From contig CALMCK010000165.1 in NCBI GenBank assembly GCA_937862845.1, forward strand, positions 1 through 5,999: a stretch of DNA of 5,999 nt, read 5' to 3'. Below are positions 1 to 5,999 of this stretch, piece after piece. Below the pieces are notes generated by a model. It had not been told where the DNA came from. It saw nothing but the letters and a program-made list of their open reading frames with translations, and searched no databases. This DNA is from an uncultured Burkholderiaceae bacterium. Its GTDB lineage: Bacteria; Pseudomonadota; Gammaproteobacteria; Burkholderiales; Burkholderiaceae. Position 1 is the first letter of the stretch; each line of letters begins with the position of its first letter. Position numbers and translations under genes: made by a program.

Positions 1-630
1 CGGGCATTTCAGATGATGGTGACGGTGGGTGATTTGCGCGTGATGGCGATTTTGGCAGACACGACCAATGTCATCGCCGAGGGCGAGGTGCTCCAGCTGC
101 TCAACATCCACGATGCGGATGTGACCGAGGCGCGTTATTTACAAGTCATCCACTATAAAACCGCTCGATTGTTTGAGGCATCGACGCAGCTCGCGGCGGT
201 TTTGCACGGCACGGATGCAGCGACTGAGCAGGCGTGTGCGGCCTATGGCCGACATTTGGGCGCGGCGTTTCAGCTGGCCGATGATATTTTAGACTATGCG
301 GGCGACACTGCGACCTTGGGTAAAAATGTCGGTGATGATTTGCGCGAAGGCAAGCCGACTTTGCCGCTGATTTATTTACTCGAACATGGCGATGCCGACC
401 AGAAAACCATGGTGCGCAGCGCCATCGAAAACGGTGGCATTGATGAATCGCACGCGGATTTTGCCGCGATTTTAGACGCCATTCAAACCCGTGGCGCGCT
501 CGAATACACGCAGCAGCTGGCCGATGCCGAAGCCGCTGCGGCCAAGGCAGCATTGGCGTTTTTGCCAGAGTCTGTGTATAAAAATCATTTATTGGCCATC
601 GCTGACTATTCGGTCGCTCGACAGGTTTAA
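1..630 (+). CDS. ispB: Octaprenyl diphosphate synthase, C-terminal part (5' truncated by window edge)
   Basis: This is the C-terminal 209 residues of a trans-polyprenyl diphosphate synthase, read in frame from base 1 to the TAA at 628-630. Such enzymes extend farnesyl diphosphate with isopentenyl diphosphate units to make the ubiquinone side chain. The second Asp-rich motif is visible as ADDILDYAGD at about bases 280-309, where its aspartates bind Mg2+ and diphosphate. It is followed by GKNVGDDLREGKPTLPLIYL, typical of IspB. IAEGEVLQL and YKTARLFEAS are further conserved family blocks. The first Asp-rich motif and the true start lie upstream of the window. By comparison with E. coli IspB (about 320 residues, from memory) roughly the first third is missing. 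The octaprenyl chain length is assigned by similarity to IspB and not by a chain-length residue, since that region is not visible. The frame is intact, with no sign of decay. Confidence 0.95.
   Translation, partial: RAFQMMVTVGDLRVMAILADTTNVIAEGEVLQLLNIHDADVTEARYLQVIHYKTARLFEASTQLAAVLHGTDAATEQACAAYGRHLGAAFQLADDILDYAGDTATLGKNVGDDLREGKPTLPLIYLLEHGDADQKTMVRSAIENGGIDESHADFAAILDAIQTRGALEYTQQLADAEAAAAKAALAFLPESVYKNHLLAIADYSVARQV
553..582 (+). promoter_or_regulatory. Weak candidate sigma70 promoter inside the end of ispB
   Basis: TTGGCG (553-558) and TATAAA (577-582) are separated by 18 bases and match the sigma70 consensus at 4/6 and 5/6 positions. Transcription would begin near 589, inside ispB, giving a leader of about 85 bases before the TTG start at 673. 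This is the best placed candidate I found for starting the downstream operon separately from ispB. Single matches of this quality occur by chance, so it is only a suggestion. Confidence 0.22.
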
Positions 631-660
631 ACGCCCACATTAACCAAGCACCACCCCACT

Positions 661-665
661 AAGGA
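661..665 (+). promoter_or_regulatory. Shine-Dalgarno that decides the TTG start of the CNNM/CorC gene
   Basis: AAGGA lies 7 bases before the TTG at 673, an ideal distance. Between the ispB stop and this TTG the frame offers no ATG or GTG. The next ATG (residue 30 of the call) would cut off the first membrane helix. The Shine-Dalgarno and the need for that helix together fix the start at TTG 673. Confidence 0.75.
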
Positions 666-672
666 CACCGTT

Positions 673-1959
673 TTGGAAAATTTACCTTTGAGTGCACAAA
701 TCCTCATTTTGGTGGCGCTGTTGGCCATCGCTGGGTTTTTCTCAATCGCCGAAACCTCAATGATGGCGCTGAACCGCTCACGCTTGCGCCACATGGTCAA
801 GCAAGGCAATCGCGCCGCCATCCGCACACAGGAGTTGTTGGACAAAACCGAGGATTTGCTCGGCGTGATTCTCATCGGCAACAATGTCGTCAACACCATT
901 TCAGCGGTGTTTTCCGGTGCCATTGCGTCGTATTATTTCGCCAACAACGAATACGCATTGTCGATAGCGGCCGTGCTGGTGGCCTTTGCCATCATTGTGT
1001 TCAGCGAACTGACCCCCAAAGTTATCGGCGCGACCTATCCCGAAAAAATCGCGCTGCGCGTCAGCTTTATTTTAAAACCGCTGCTCAAAATTATTTACCC
1101 CATTGTCTGGTTTGCCAACTTGATAGCCAACGGCCTGCTCAAACTCATGCGCATCAATCCCAAGCCCGACGAGGAAGTCTTATCATCCGAGGAATTGCGT
1201 TCGCTCGTGCTGGAACAATCGCGTTTCATGCCACAGAAACACCGCAGTATTTTGGTCAATTTATTTGACTTGGAAACCATCGAAGTCAACGACCTCATGA
1301 CACCGCGCGCACGCGTCGAAGCGCTCAACATCAACGACCCGATTGATAAAATCGTGCACCAGCTCGTCACGTGTTACCACAACAAACTGCCGGTGTTTGA
1401 CGGTGAAATCAACAACATTTTGGGCATGTTTCACATCCGCAAAGCGCTGCACCACCTCGAAGATGGCACGCTGACCCACGACGAAATCCGCAACAGTTTA
1501 TCAAAACCTTATTTCATTCCGTCAGAGATGGCGGTGTTTAAGCAACTTCAACATTTCCAAGAAGACCAACAGCGCCTCGGCCTGGTCGTCGATGAGTACA
1601 GCGAAGTGCTCGGCCTGCTCACCATGGAGGACATCATCGAAGAAATGGTCGGCGAATTCACCTCTGCCGCACCCGATTCTCGTTCAGACATCCGCTGGGA
1701 CAGCACGGGTCAAGTCGTGGTGGATGCCAGCATCCCCTTGCGCAAGCTCAACCGTCGCCTCATGCTCAAGCTGCCGACCGACGGTCCCAAAACTTTAAAC
1801 GGTCTGATTTTAGAATACCTACAAGACATTCCAGAAGCATCGGTCAGCTTGAAACTCAACGGCTGCACCATGGAGGTTTTGCACGTCGATGACCACTCTG
1901 TGCGCACGGTTCGCCTGTATCAAGCGGCTGCGGCCACTCGCAAAAAGGCCAAAAAATGA
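673..1959 (+). CDS. CNNM/CorC (HlyC/CorC) family membrane transporter with CBS pair
   Basis: A 428-residue inner-membrane protein of the CNNM/CorC family, whose members are linked to Mg2+ and other divalent cation transport. Residues 1 to about 165 form the CNNM (DUF21) domain, with hydrophobic segments near 8-28, 62-90, 95-118 and 130-155. The family signatures AETSMMALNRSRLR (26-39) and FSELTPKVIGATYPEKIA (110-127) are present. Two CBS domains follow (about 205-265 and 272-330), including LGLVVDEYSEVLGLLTMEDI (302-321); such pairs usually bind adenine nucleotides. A C-terminal CorC_HlyC domain covers about 338-418. The closest E. coli type I recall is YfjD/CorB, of similar length. The start is TTG, supported by an AAGGA seven bases upstream. 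The stop overlaps the pilB start (ATGA), so the two are probably co-translated. The older name 'hemolysin' for this family is misleading. Family assignment is firm; the ion carried is not shown by the sequence. Confidence 0.94.
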   Translation: MENLPLSAQILILVALLAIAGFFSIAETSMMALNRSRLRHMVKQGNRAAIRTQELLDKTEDLLGVILIGNNVVNTISAVFSGAIASYYFANNEYALSIAAVLVAFAIIVFSELTPKVIGATYPEKIALRVSFILKPLLKIIYPIVWFANLIANGLLKLMRINPKPDEEVLSSEELRSLVLEQSRFMPQKHRSILVNLFDLETIEVNDLMTPRARVEALNINDPIDKIVHQLVTCYHNKLPVFDGEINNILGMFHIRKALHHLEDGTLTHDEIRNSLSKPYFIPSEMAVFKQLQHFQEDQQRLGLVVDEYSEVLGLLTMEDIIEEMVGEFTSAAPDSRSDIRWDSTGQVVVDASIPLRKLNRRLMLKLPTDGPKTLNGLILEYLQDIPEASVSLKLNGCTMEVLHVDDHSVRTVRLYQAAAATRKKAKK

Positions 1960-3665
1960 GCCCAAATAAAGTTTGGCAAGCCCCCGCCATCGCCGCACTG
2001 CTCAGTGCCCATGGCCACCTCACGCCATCGGCCGCAAGCCTCATTGCCAGCGAAGCGCCGAGCTCCAGCCACGCATGGATGACGCTTTGGCTGGCCCAGC
2101 CACAGACTCGACTAAACGCCCACACATTGGCCGACTGGCTGGCACAAACCCTGAGCATTCCCCGCGCCAGTGCCGCCGACATCGACACCGCGCACAATGA
2201 CCACAGCACATCCGCACTCAAATCACAGCTGATTAAACTCTCGGCCCCGCAAGGCTTGGTGTATCTGTCCGAGCATAAAATCGGCATCCTCGATCCTGCC
2301 GACACACAGGCATTGCAGCGCATCCGTTTCCTCATCAATCAATCTTTTGAATGGCGGGTGGTGTCGCAGACAGAATTCCAAACGCTGCAACAGGCCCATG
2401 ATGCGAGCAATCAAAGCAAACTGTTTAACAGCCCCGCCCAACCCGCTGCCAACACCATCATCGCCGCATTCAATGTGTCCAACATCGATGCCAGCAGCGA
2501 GGACGCACCAATGGTGCGCTACATCAATGACTTGATGAGCCAAATGGTCGATCAGCGCGCCTCCGATGTTCATTTCGAACCCTTTGCCAGCCACTACCGC
2601 ATCCGCGCGCGCATCGACGGTGTGTTGCACGACATCGCGCAACCCGACGTCGCGCTCAAAGAACAAATCGCCGTCCGACTGAAAGTCATGGCACACCTCG
2701 ACATCGCCGAAAAACGCCTGCCGCAAGACGGCCGCATTAAGCTACAGCGCAGCCCGACCGACTCTATCGATTGCCGTGTCAGCTCAATGCCCACACTGTT
2801 TGGCGAAAAAATCGTGGTGCGGTTTTTAAACAATCAAGACACCGACCTCAATATCAGCCACTTGGGCTACGAGCCCGAACAACGCGCCGCGCTCGAAGCG
2901 GCATTGGCACAACCGCATGGCTTGATTCTCATGACAGGCCCGACAGGCAGCGGTAAAACCGTCTCCTTGTACGCCTGTTTAAACCAACTCAACAACGAGC
3001 AGGTCAACATCTCCAGCGTCGAGGACCCTGTCGAGATTTTCATGTCGGGCATCAATCAAGTGTCCATCAACGAAAAAGCAGGGATTAATTTCGCCACCAT
3101 GCTGCGTGCTTTTTTACGACAAGATCCCGACATCCTCATGGTCGGCGAAATCCGTGATTTAGAGACCGCCGACATTTCGCTCAAAGCCGCACAAACGGGG
3201 CACTTGGTTTTTTCAACCCTGCACACCAACGACGCACCGCTCGCCCTCGCCCGCTTGTCGCAAATGGGCGTCACGCCTTATAACATCGCCGCATCTGTCA
3301 GTCTGATCACCGCACAGCGCCTTGTGCGCAAACTGTGCAGCTGCAAAAAACCAAGCCGCATCGAGCCCACATTGCTGCAGGCCGCAGGCTTTAGCGCCAG
3401 CGATGCCGAGCAATCCGATTGGACGCTGTACGCACCGACGGGTTGCGTGCAATGCCGCCACAGCGGTTTTTTAGGTCGCATCGGCGTGTTTCAAGTATTG
3501 CCGATTTCACCAGACATGCAGAACCTCATCGCCAACAATGCCAGCGCACATGAGCTGCGCAAACAAGCCGCCAGCGAAGGTGTGCTGTCCCTGCGGCAAG
3601 CAGGTTTACTCAAAGTCAAAGCGGGTCTGACCACACTCGATGAAGTCATGGCAGCGACACTATGA
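1956..3665 (+). CDS. pilB: Type IV pilus extension ATPase PilB (GspE family)
   Basis: A 569-residue cytoplasmic hexameric ATPase that drives pilus subunit assembly by acting on the platform protein PilC. The N-terminal T2SSE-type region covers about residues 86-146 and is preceded by a poorly conserved first 80 residues. The N2 domain includes SDVHFEP (203-209) and YRIRARIDG (214-222). In the motor domain I see Walker A GPTGSGKT (328-335, Lys334), the Asp box VEDPVE (355-360), Walker B ILMVGEIRD (393-401, Glu398) and the His box GHLVFSTLHTND (415-426). The Zn-binding cysteines are C461, C463, C497 and C500; the first pair is C-x-C. KTVSLYA after Walker A, and the C-terminal LRQAGLLKVKAGLTTLDEV, point to PilB over GspE, and pilC lies nearby. 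A possible AAGG (1945-1948) precedes the ATG, which overlaps the upstream stop. The stop in turn overlaps psuK. All catalytic motifs are intact. Confidence 0.94.
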   Translation: MSPNKVWQAPAIAALLSAHGHLTPSAASLIASEAPSSSHAWMTLWLAQPQTRLNAHTLADWLAQTLSIPRASAADIDTAHNDHSTSALKSQLIKLSAPQGLVYLSEHKIGILDPADTQALQRIRFLINQSFEWRVVSQTEFQTLQQAHDASNQSKLFNSPAQPAANTIIAAFNVSNIDASSEDAPMVRYINDLMSQMVDQRASDVHFEPFASHYRIRARIDGVLHDIAQPDVALKEQIAVRLKVMAHLDIAEKRLPQDGRIKLQRSPTDSIDCRVSSMPTLFGEKIVVRFLNNQDTDLNISHLGYEPEQRAALEAALAQPHGLILMTGPTGSGKTVSLYACLNQLNNEQVNISSVEDPVEIFMSGINQVSINEKAGINFATMLRAFLRQDPDILMVGEIRDLETADISLKAAQTGHLVFSTLHTNDAPLALARLSQMGVTPYNIAASVSLITAQRLVRKLCSCKKPSRIEPTLLQAAGFSASDAEQSDWTLYAPTGCVQCRHSGFLGRIGVFQVLPISPDMQNLIANNASAHELRKQAASEGVLSLRQAGLLKVKAGLTTLDEVMAATL

Positions 3666-4585
3666 CCAGCAGCGCACCACTGCTCGCAGCCGTTATTGGT
3701 GGTTCAAACATGGACATTGTCGGAGTGACCAACGCCACACTCGTTCATGCAGATTCGCAAACAGGCAAAGTCACCATGAGCGCAGGCGGTGTCGCACGCA
3801 ACATCGCAGAAAACCTCGTGCGGCTTGGCATGAAGCCCACACTGTGCAGCGTCATGGGCCAAGACGACCATGGTCGCGCACTGTGGCAACACAACGAATC
3901 CATCGGCATCGACATGAGCGCCTCCGCCATTTTGCCCATGGCGCGCAGCTCGGTGTACATGACTGTGCATGATGTCAATGGCGAGCTGGCCGTCGCTGTG
4001 AACGACATGGCCATCATGGACTTGCTCACGCCTGAATTCATCGTGCGCCAACAACACCGACTTAACCAATCGTCAATATGGGTGCTCGACACCAATCTAA
4101 CGCCATCAAGCCTCTCACAAATTTTCAACAACCACCAAACTCAACGCATTTTTGTCGACACCGTTTCAGCAACCAAAGCGCTGCGCGTCAAAGCGCATTT
4201 GCCCCACATCCACACCATCAAGCCAAACCGCATTGAAGCGGCAGCACTCACAGGATTGACCTGCAGCAGCACGCACGACATACAGCTCGCGGCTCAAACC
4301 CTACTCGCACAAGGCGTGCAACAAGTCGTTATCACGCTCGGCGATGCGGGGTTATACTATGCCAGTGCCGACGAGCAAGGCTCACTGCCCGCGCCAACAT
4401 GCCCAGTGGTCAATACTTCTGGCGCAGGCGACGCCCTCACCGCGGGTTTGGTTTATGCCCACGCGCACGGCGGCTCGCTGAAAGACGCCTGCCAGTTTGC
4501 CATCGGCTGCGCGACAATGACGCTTGGTGTCGCCGCCACTAACCACCCCTCGCTTTCCAGCAAAGCCGTTCACTCACTCATCTGA
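3662..4585 (+). CDS. psuK: Pseudouridine kinase (PfkB/ribokinase family)
   Basis: A 307-residue PfkB-family kinase. PsuK phosphorylates pseudouridine to pseudouridine 5'-phosphate with ATP in the cytoplasm. The N-terminal strand carries GGSNMDIVG (13-21). The first PfkB region is GGVARNIAENLVRLG (42-56), a substrate-side motif. KPNRIEA (187-193) and TLGDAGLYY (225-233) are further family blocks. The second PfkB signature, NTSGAGDALTAG (251-262), supplies the anion hole and the catalytic base, Asp257. The general sugar-kinase motifs alone would not fix the substrate. The call rests on the style of the N-terminal motif and on psuG directly downstream, the same order as psuK-psuG in E. coli. The ATG lies in the ATGA overlapping the pilB stop, and I see no good separate Shine-Dalgarno, which suggests translational coupling to pilB. 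The alternative is another nucleoside or ribose kinase of the same family, unlikely beside psuG. Confidence 0.9.
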   Translation: MTSSAPLLAAVIGGSNMDIVGVTNATLVHADSQTGKVTMSAGGVARNIAENLVRLGMKPTLCSVMGQDDHGRALWQHNESIGIDMSASAILPMARSSVYMTVHDVNGELAVAVNDMAIMDLLTPEFIVRQQHRLNQSSIWVLDTNLTPSSLSQIFNNHQTQRIFVDTVSATKALRVKAHLPHIHTIKPNRIEAAALTGLTCSSTHDIQLAAQTLLAQGVQQVVITLGDAGLYYASADEQGSLPAPTCPVVNTSGAGDALTAGLVYAHAHGGSLKDACQFAIGCATMTLGVAATNHPSLSSKAVHSLI

Positions 4586-4590
4586 CCACC

Positions 4591-5505
4591 ATGAAAAATT
4601 ATTTAGACATCAGCCCAGAAGTCGCCGCCGCCCTCGCAGAAAACCGCCCAGTCGTCGCACTCGAGTCAACCATCATCTCGCACGGCATGCCGTATCCGCA
4701 AAACGTGCAAACCGCACTCGAGGTCGAGGCCACTGTTCGCGCCTCAGGTGCGACGCCTGCGACCATCGCCATCATTGATGGTCGCCTCAAAGCAGGCTTG
4801 AGCGTCGATGAGATTGAGCAGCTCGGCCAAGCTGGCCACGCCGTCGCCAAAGTCAGCCGCCGTGATTTGCCTTTCATCATCGCCAAACAAGCCATGGGCG
4901 CGACCACCGTCGCGACCACCATGATGATTGCGCACATGGCTGGGATTAAAGTGTTCGCCACGGGTGGCATCGGTGGCGCACACCGTGGTGCACAAACCAG
5001 TTTTGATGTCTCGGCGGATTTACAAGAGCTCGCCCGCACCCCAGTCGCGGTCGTGTGTGCGGGCGCCAAATCAATTTTAGACTTGGGTTTGACATTGGAG
5101 TATCTCGAGACCCACGGCGTGCCAGTGGTCGGCTATCAAACCGCTCTGTTGCCTGCTTTTTTCACACGCGACAGTGCGTTTAAGGTTGACTATCAATTGG
5201 ACAGCGCCGCACAAATCGCTCAAGCCATGCACGCGGCACGCGCACTGAATCTGTCCGCAGGCATGGTCATCGCCAATCCGATACCCGAACAATACGCCAT
5301 GCCAACGGCCAGCATTGATGCCGCCATTGAGCAGGCATTGCGCGAAGCGGATGAGCAACAGATATTGGGCAAACAAGCCACACCGTTTTTACTCGCGCGC
5401 GTGTGCGAGCTCACGGGCGGCGACAGCCTGTCCTCAAATATTCAACTGGTTTTAAACAACGCCCGCTTGGCCAGCGCCATCGCTGTGGCCTACTGCGCGG
5501 GATAA
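4591..5505 (+). CDS. psuG: Pseudouridine-5'-phosphate glycosidase
   Basis: A 304-residue enzyme that reversibly cleaves the C-C glycosidic bond of pseudouridine 5'-phosphate to uracil and ribose 5-phosphate. The family is strongly conserved and the match runs the whole length: ALESTIISHGMPYPQN (23-38), AKVSRRDLP (86-94), TGGIGGAHRGA (124-134), SADLQEL (141-147), CAGAKSILD (156-164) and the C-terminal LTGGDSLSSNIQLVLNNA (274-291). The catalytic set I recall from the E. coli enzyme (Glu31, Lys93, His137, Asp149, Lys166) falls here at Glu25, Lys87, His131, Asp143 and Lys160, a constant offset of six. Lys160 would form the covalent ribose adduct and Asp143 would help hold the metal. The ATG follows the psuK stop by five bases, with no purine-rich Shine-Dalgarno, so re-initiation after psuK is likely. 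The protein appears full length and active. Confidence 0.97.
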   Translation: MKNYLDISPEVAAALAENRPVVALESTIISHGMPYPQNVQTALEVEATVRASGATPATIAIIDGRLKAGLSVDEIEQLGQAGHAVAKVSRRDLPFIIAKQAMGATTVATTMMIAHMAGIKVFATGGIGGAHRGAQTSFDVSADLQELARTPVAVVCAGAKSILDLGLTLEYLETHGVPVVGYQTALLPAFFTRDSAFKVDYQLDSAAQIAQAMHAARALNLSAGMVIANPIPEQYAMPTASIDAAIEQALREADEQQILGKQATPFLLARVCELTGGDSLSSNIQLVLNNARLASAIAVAYCAG

Positions 5506-5511
5506 ATCATC

Positions 5512-5999
5512 ATGACGACGCCATCACCCATTCTTCGTTACACTTGGCACGGCCAGAACCGCGCAGGACAAGCCGTGACTGGCGTGCTGTATGGTGAGGA
5601 CAAAAACAGTGTGCGCGAACAGTTGACCCAACGGGGTGTGGTCGCACAGCGCATCGTGGTCAGTCGCGAGCCGTTGTTTCGTGCCGTGACGCAGTCTCAG
5701 GTGACGCGCTTTTTGAGCGAACTGGCCACCTTGTACGCCGCAGGCGTGCCTCTACTGCGCATCTTATCGGTGCTGATACACAGTCAAAAAAACAAACACT
5801 TTAAAAACGTGATTCAAACCATTCGTCTGGACATCGAGCGCGGCGAGTCACTGCACCGCGCCTTTCGCCATCACCCGCAGGTATTTGATGAGCTCACTTG
5901 CAATTTGGTTGAGAGTGGTGAGGCAGCAGGTGAGCTGGACAAGGTGTTGTTCAACATCACACAAACGCAAGAGCGGCGAAAGCAACTCAATACCCAAAT
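5512..5999 (+). CDS. pilC: Type IV pilus platform protein PilC, N-terminal part (cut by window edge)
   Basis: The first 162 codons of a GspF/PilC-family inner-membrane protein, open to the right edge. PilC forms the platform on which PilB works during pilus assembly. The N-terminus begins with the usual short strand region, YTWHGQNRAGQAVTGVL (10-26). The first cytoplasmic T2SSF domain follows from about residue 64: FLSELATLYAAGVPLLRIL (67-85), GESLHRAFRHHPQVFDEL (111-128) and NLVESGEAAGELDKVL (131-146). The family is usually near 400 residues, so the membrane segments and the second T2SSF repeat lie outside the window. The usual FTRQL at the start of the domain reads FLSEL here, and the linker before it is about 9 residues shorter than in P. 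aeruginosa PilC as I recall it. The ATG is 6 bases after the psuG stop, with only a weak GGGA at 5499-5502 as a possible Shine-Dalgarno. Confidence 0.94.
   Translation, partial: MTTPSPILRYTWHGQNRAGQAVTGVLYGEDKNSVREQLTQRGVVAQRIVVSREPLFRAVTQSQVTRFLSELATLYAAGVPLLRILSVLIHSQKNKHFKNVIQTIRLDIERGESLHRAFRHHPQVFDELTCNLVESGEAAGELDKVLFNITQTQERRKQLNTQ

Noticed and set aside
631..672. Possible terminator or tRNA gene between ispB and the CNNM/CorC gene
   Set aside because: The gap is only 42 bases, with no GC-rich stem followed by a T run, and is too short for a tRNA.
2223..2726. Long open frame on the minus strand (167 codons) inside pilB, and similar ones at 146-640, 1856-2338 and 4599-5069
   Set aside because: They lie antisense to strongly conserved genes, resemble no family I recognise, and long antisense frames are expected in GC-rich coding DNA.
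3110..3118. T-rich runs in pilB (also near 3466) as possible frameshift or slippage sites
   Set aside because: The frame stays open with conserved motifs on both sides and no alternative product is suggested.
3640..3972. Alternative + strand frame (110 codons) across the pilB/psuK junction
   Set aside because: Its product is rich in Arg and His with no recognisable motif, and it overlaps two genes with intact conserved motifs in other frames.
4329..4358. Promoter-like pair TTATCA and TATACT (18-base spacing) inside psuK, pointing at psuG
   Set aside because: The -35 matches only 4/6, the sequence encodes conserved kinase residues, and there is no other support; probably chance.
4900..4920. 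Short direct repeat GCGACCACC in psuG
   Set aside because: It encodes the conserved ATTVATT stretch of the glycosidase; the repeat is explained by protein conservation.

Overview
The window holds six protein-coding genes, all on the + strand and packed almost end to end: the 3' part of ispB (octaprenyl diphosphate synthase), a complete CNNM/CorC-type membrane protein gene, pilB (type IV pilus extension ATPase), psuK (PfkB-family pseudouridine kinase), psuG (pseudouridine-5'-phosphate glycosidase) and the 5' part of pilC (pilus inner-membrane platform protein). I see no tRNA, rRNA, CRISPR, insertion sequence or clear terminator. No stretch longer than 42 bases lacks a gene.

The order ispB - CorC-like transporter - pilB - pilC recalls the Betaproteobacteria (Burkholderiales-like), where as I remember it pilB, pilC and pilD form a chromosomal cluster near ispB. 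The moderately GC-rich base composition and the octaprenyl-type (ubiquinone-8) synthase fit this. The taxonomic guess is inference from gene order and protein style only.

Layout: ispB ends at 630. A 42-base gap carries a good Shine-Dalgarno for a TTG-started CNNM/CorC gene (673-1959). That gene overlaps pilB (1956-3665) by ATGA, and pilB overlaps psuK (3662-4585) by ATGA in turn. psuG follows after 5 bases (4591-5505) and pilC after 6 more (5512, running off the right edge). There is no room for a conventional intergenic promoter after 673, so CNNM/CorC-pilB-psuK-psuG-pilC looks like one transcription unit, perhaps entered from ispB or from a weak candidate promoter inside the end of ispB.

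Functionally the region mixes three themes. ispB makes the ubiquinone side chain. pilB and pilC are the assembly motor and its membrane platform for type IV pili (adhesion, twitching, DNA uptake). psuK and psuG form a complete two-step pathway that phosphorylates pseudouridine and then splits pseudouridine 5'-phosphate into uracil and ribose 5-phosphate. The most notable point is that this nucleoside-salvage pair sits between pilB and pilC, with psuK translationally overlapping pilB. Each protein family is well known, so any novelty lies in the arrangement. I found no evidence of a wholly new system.
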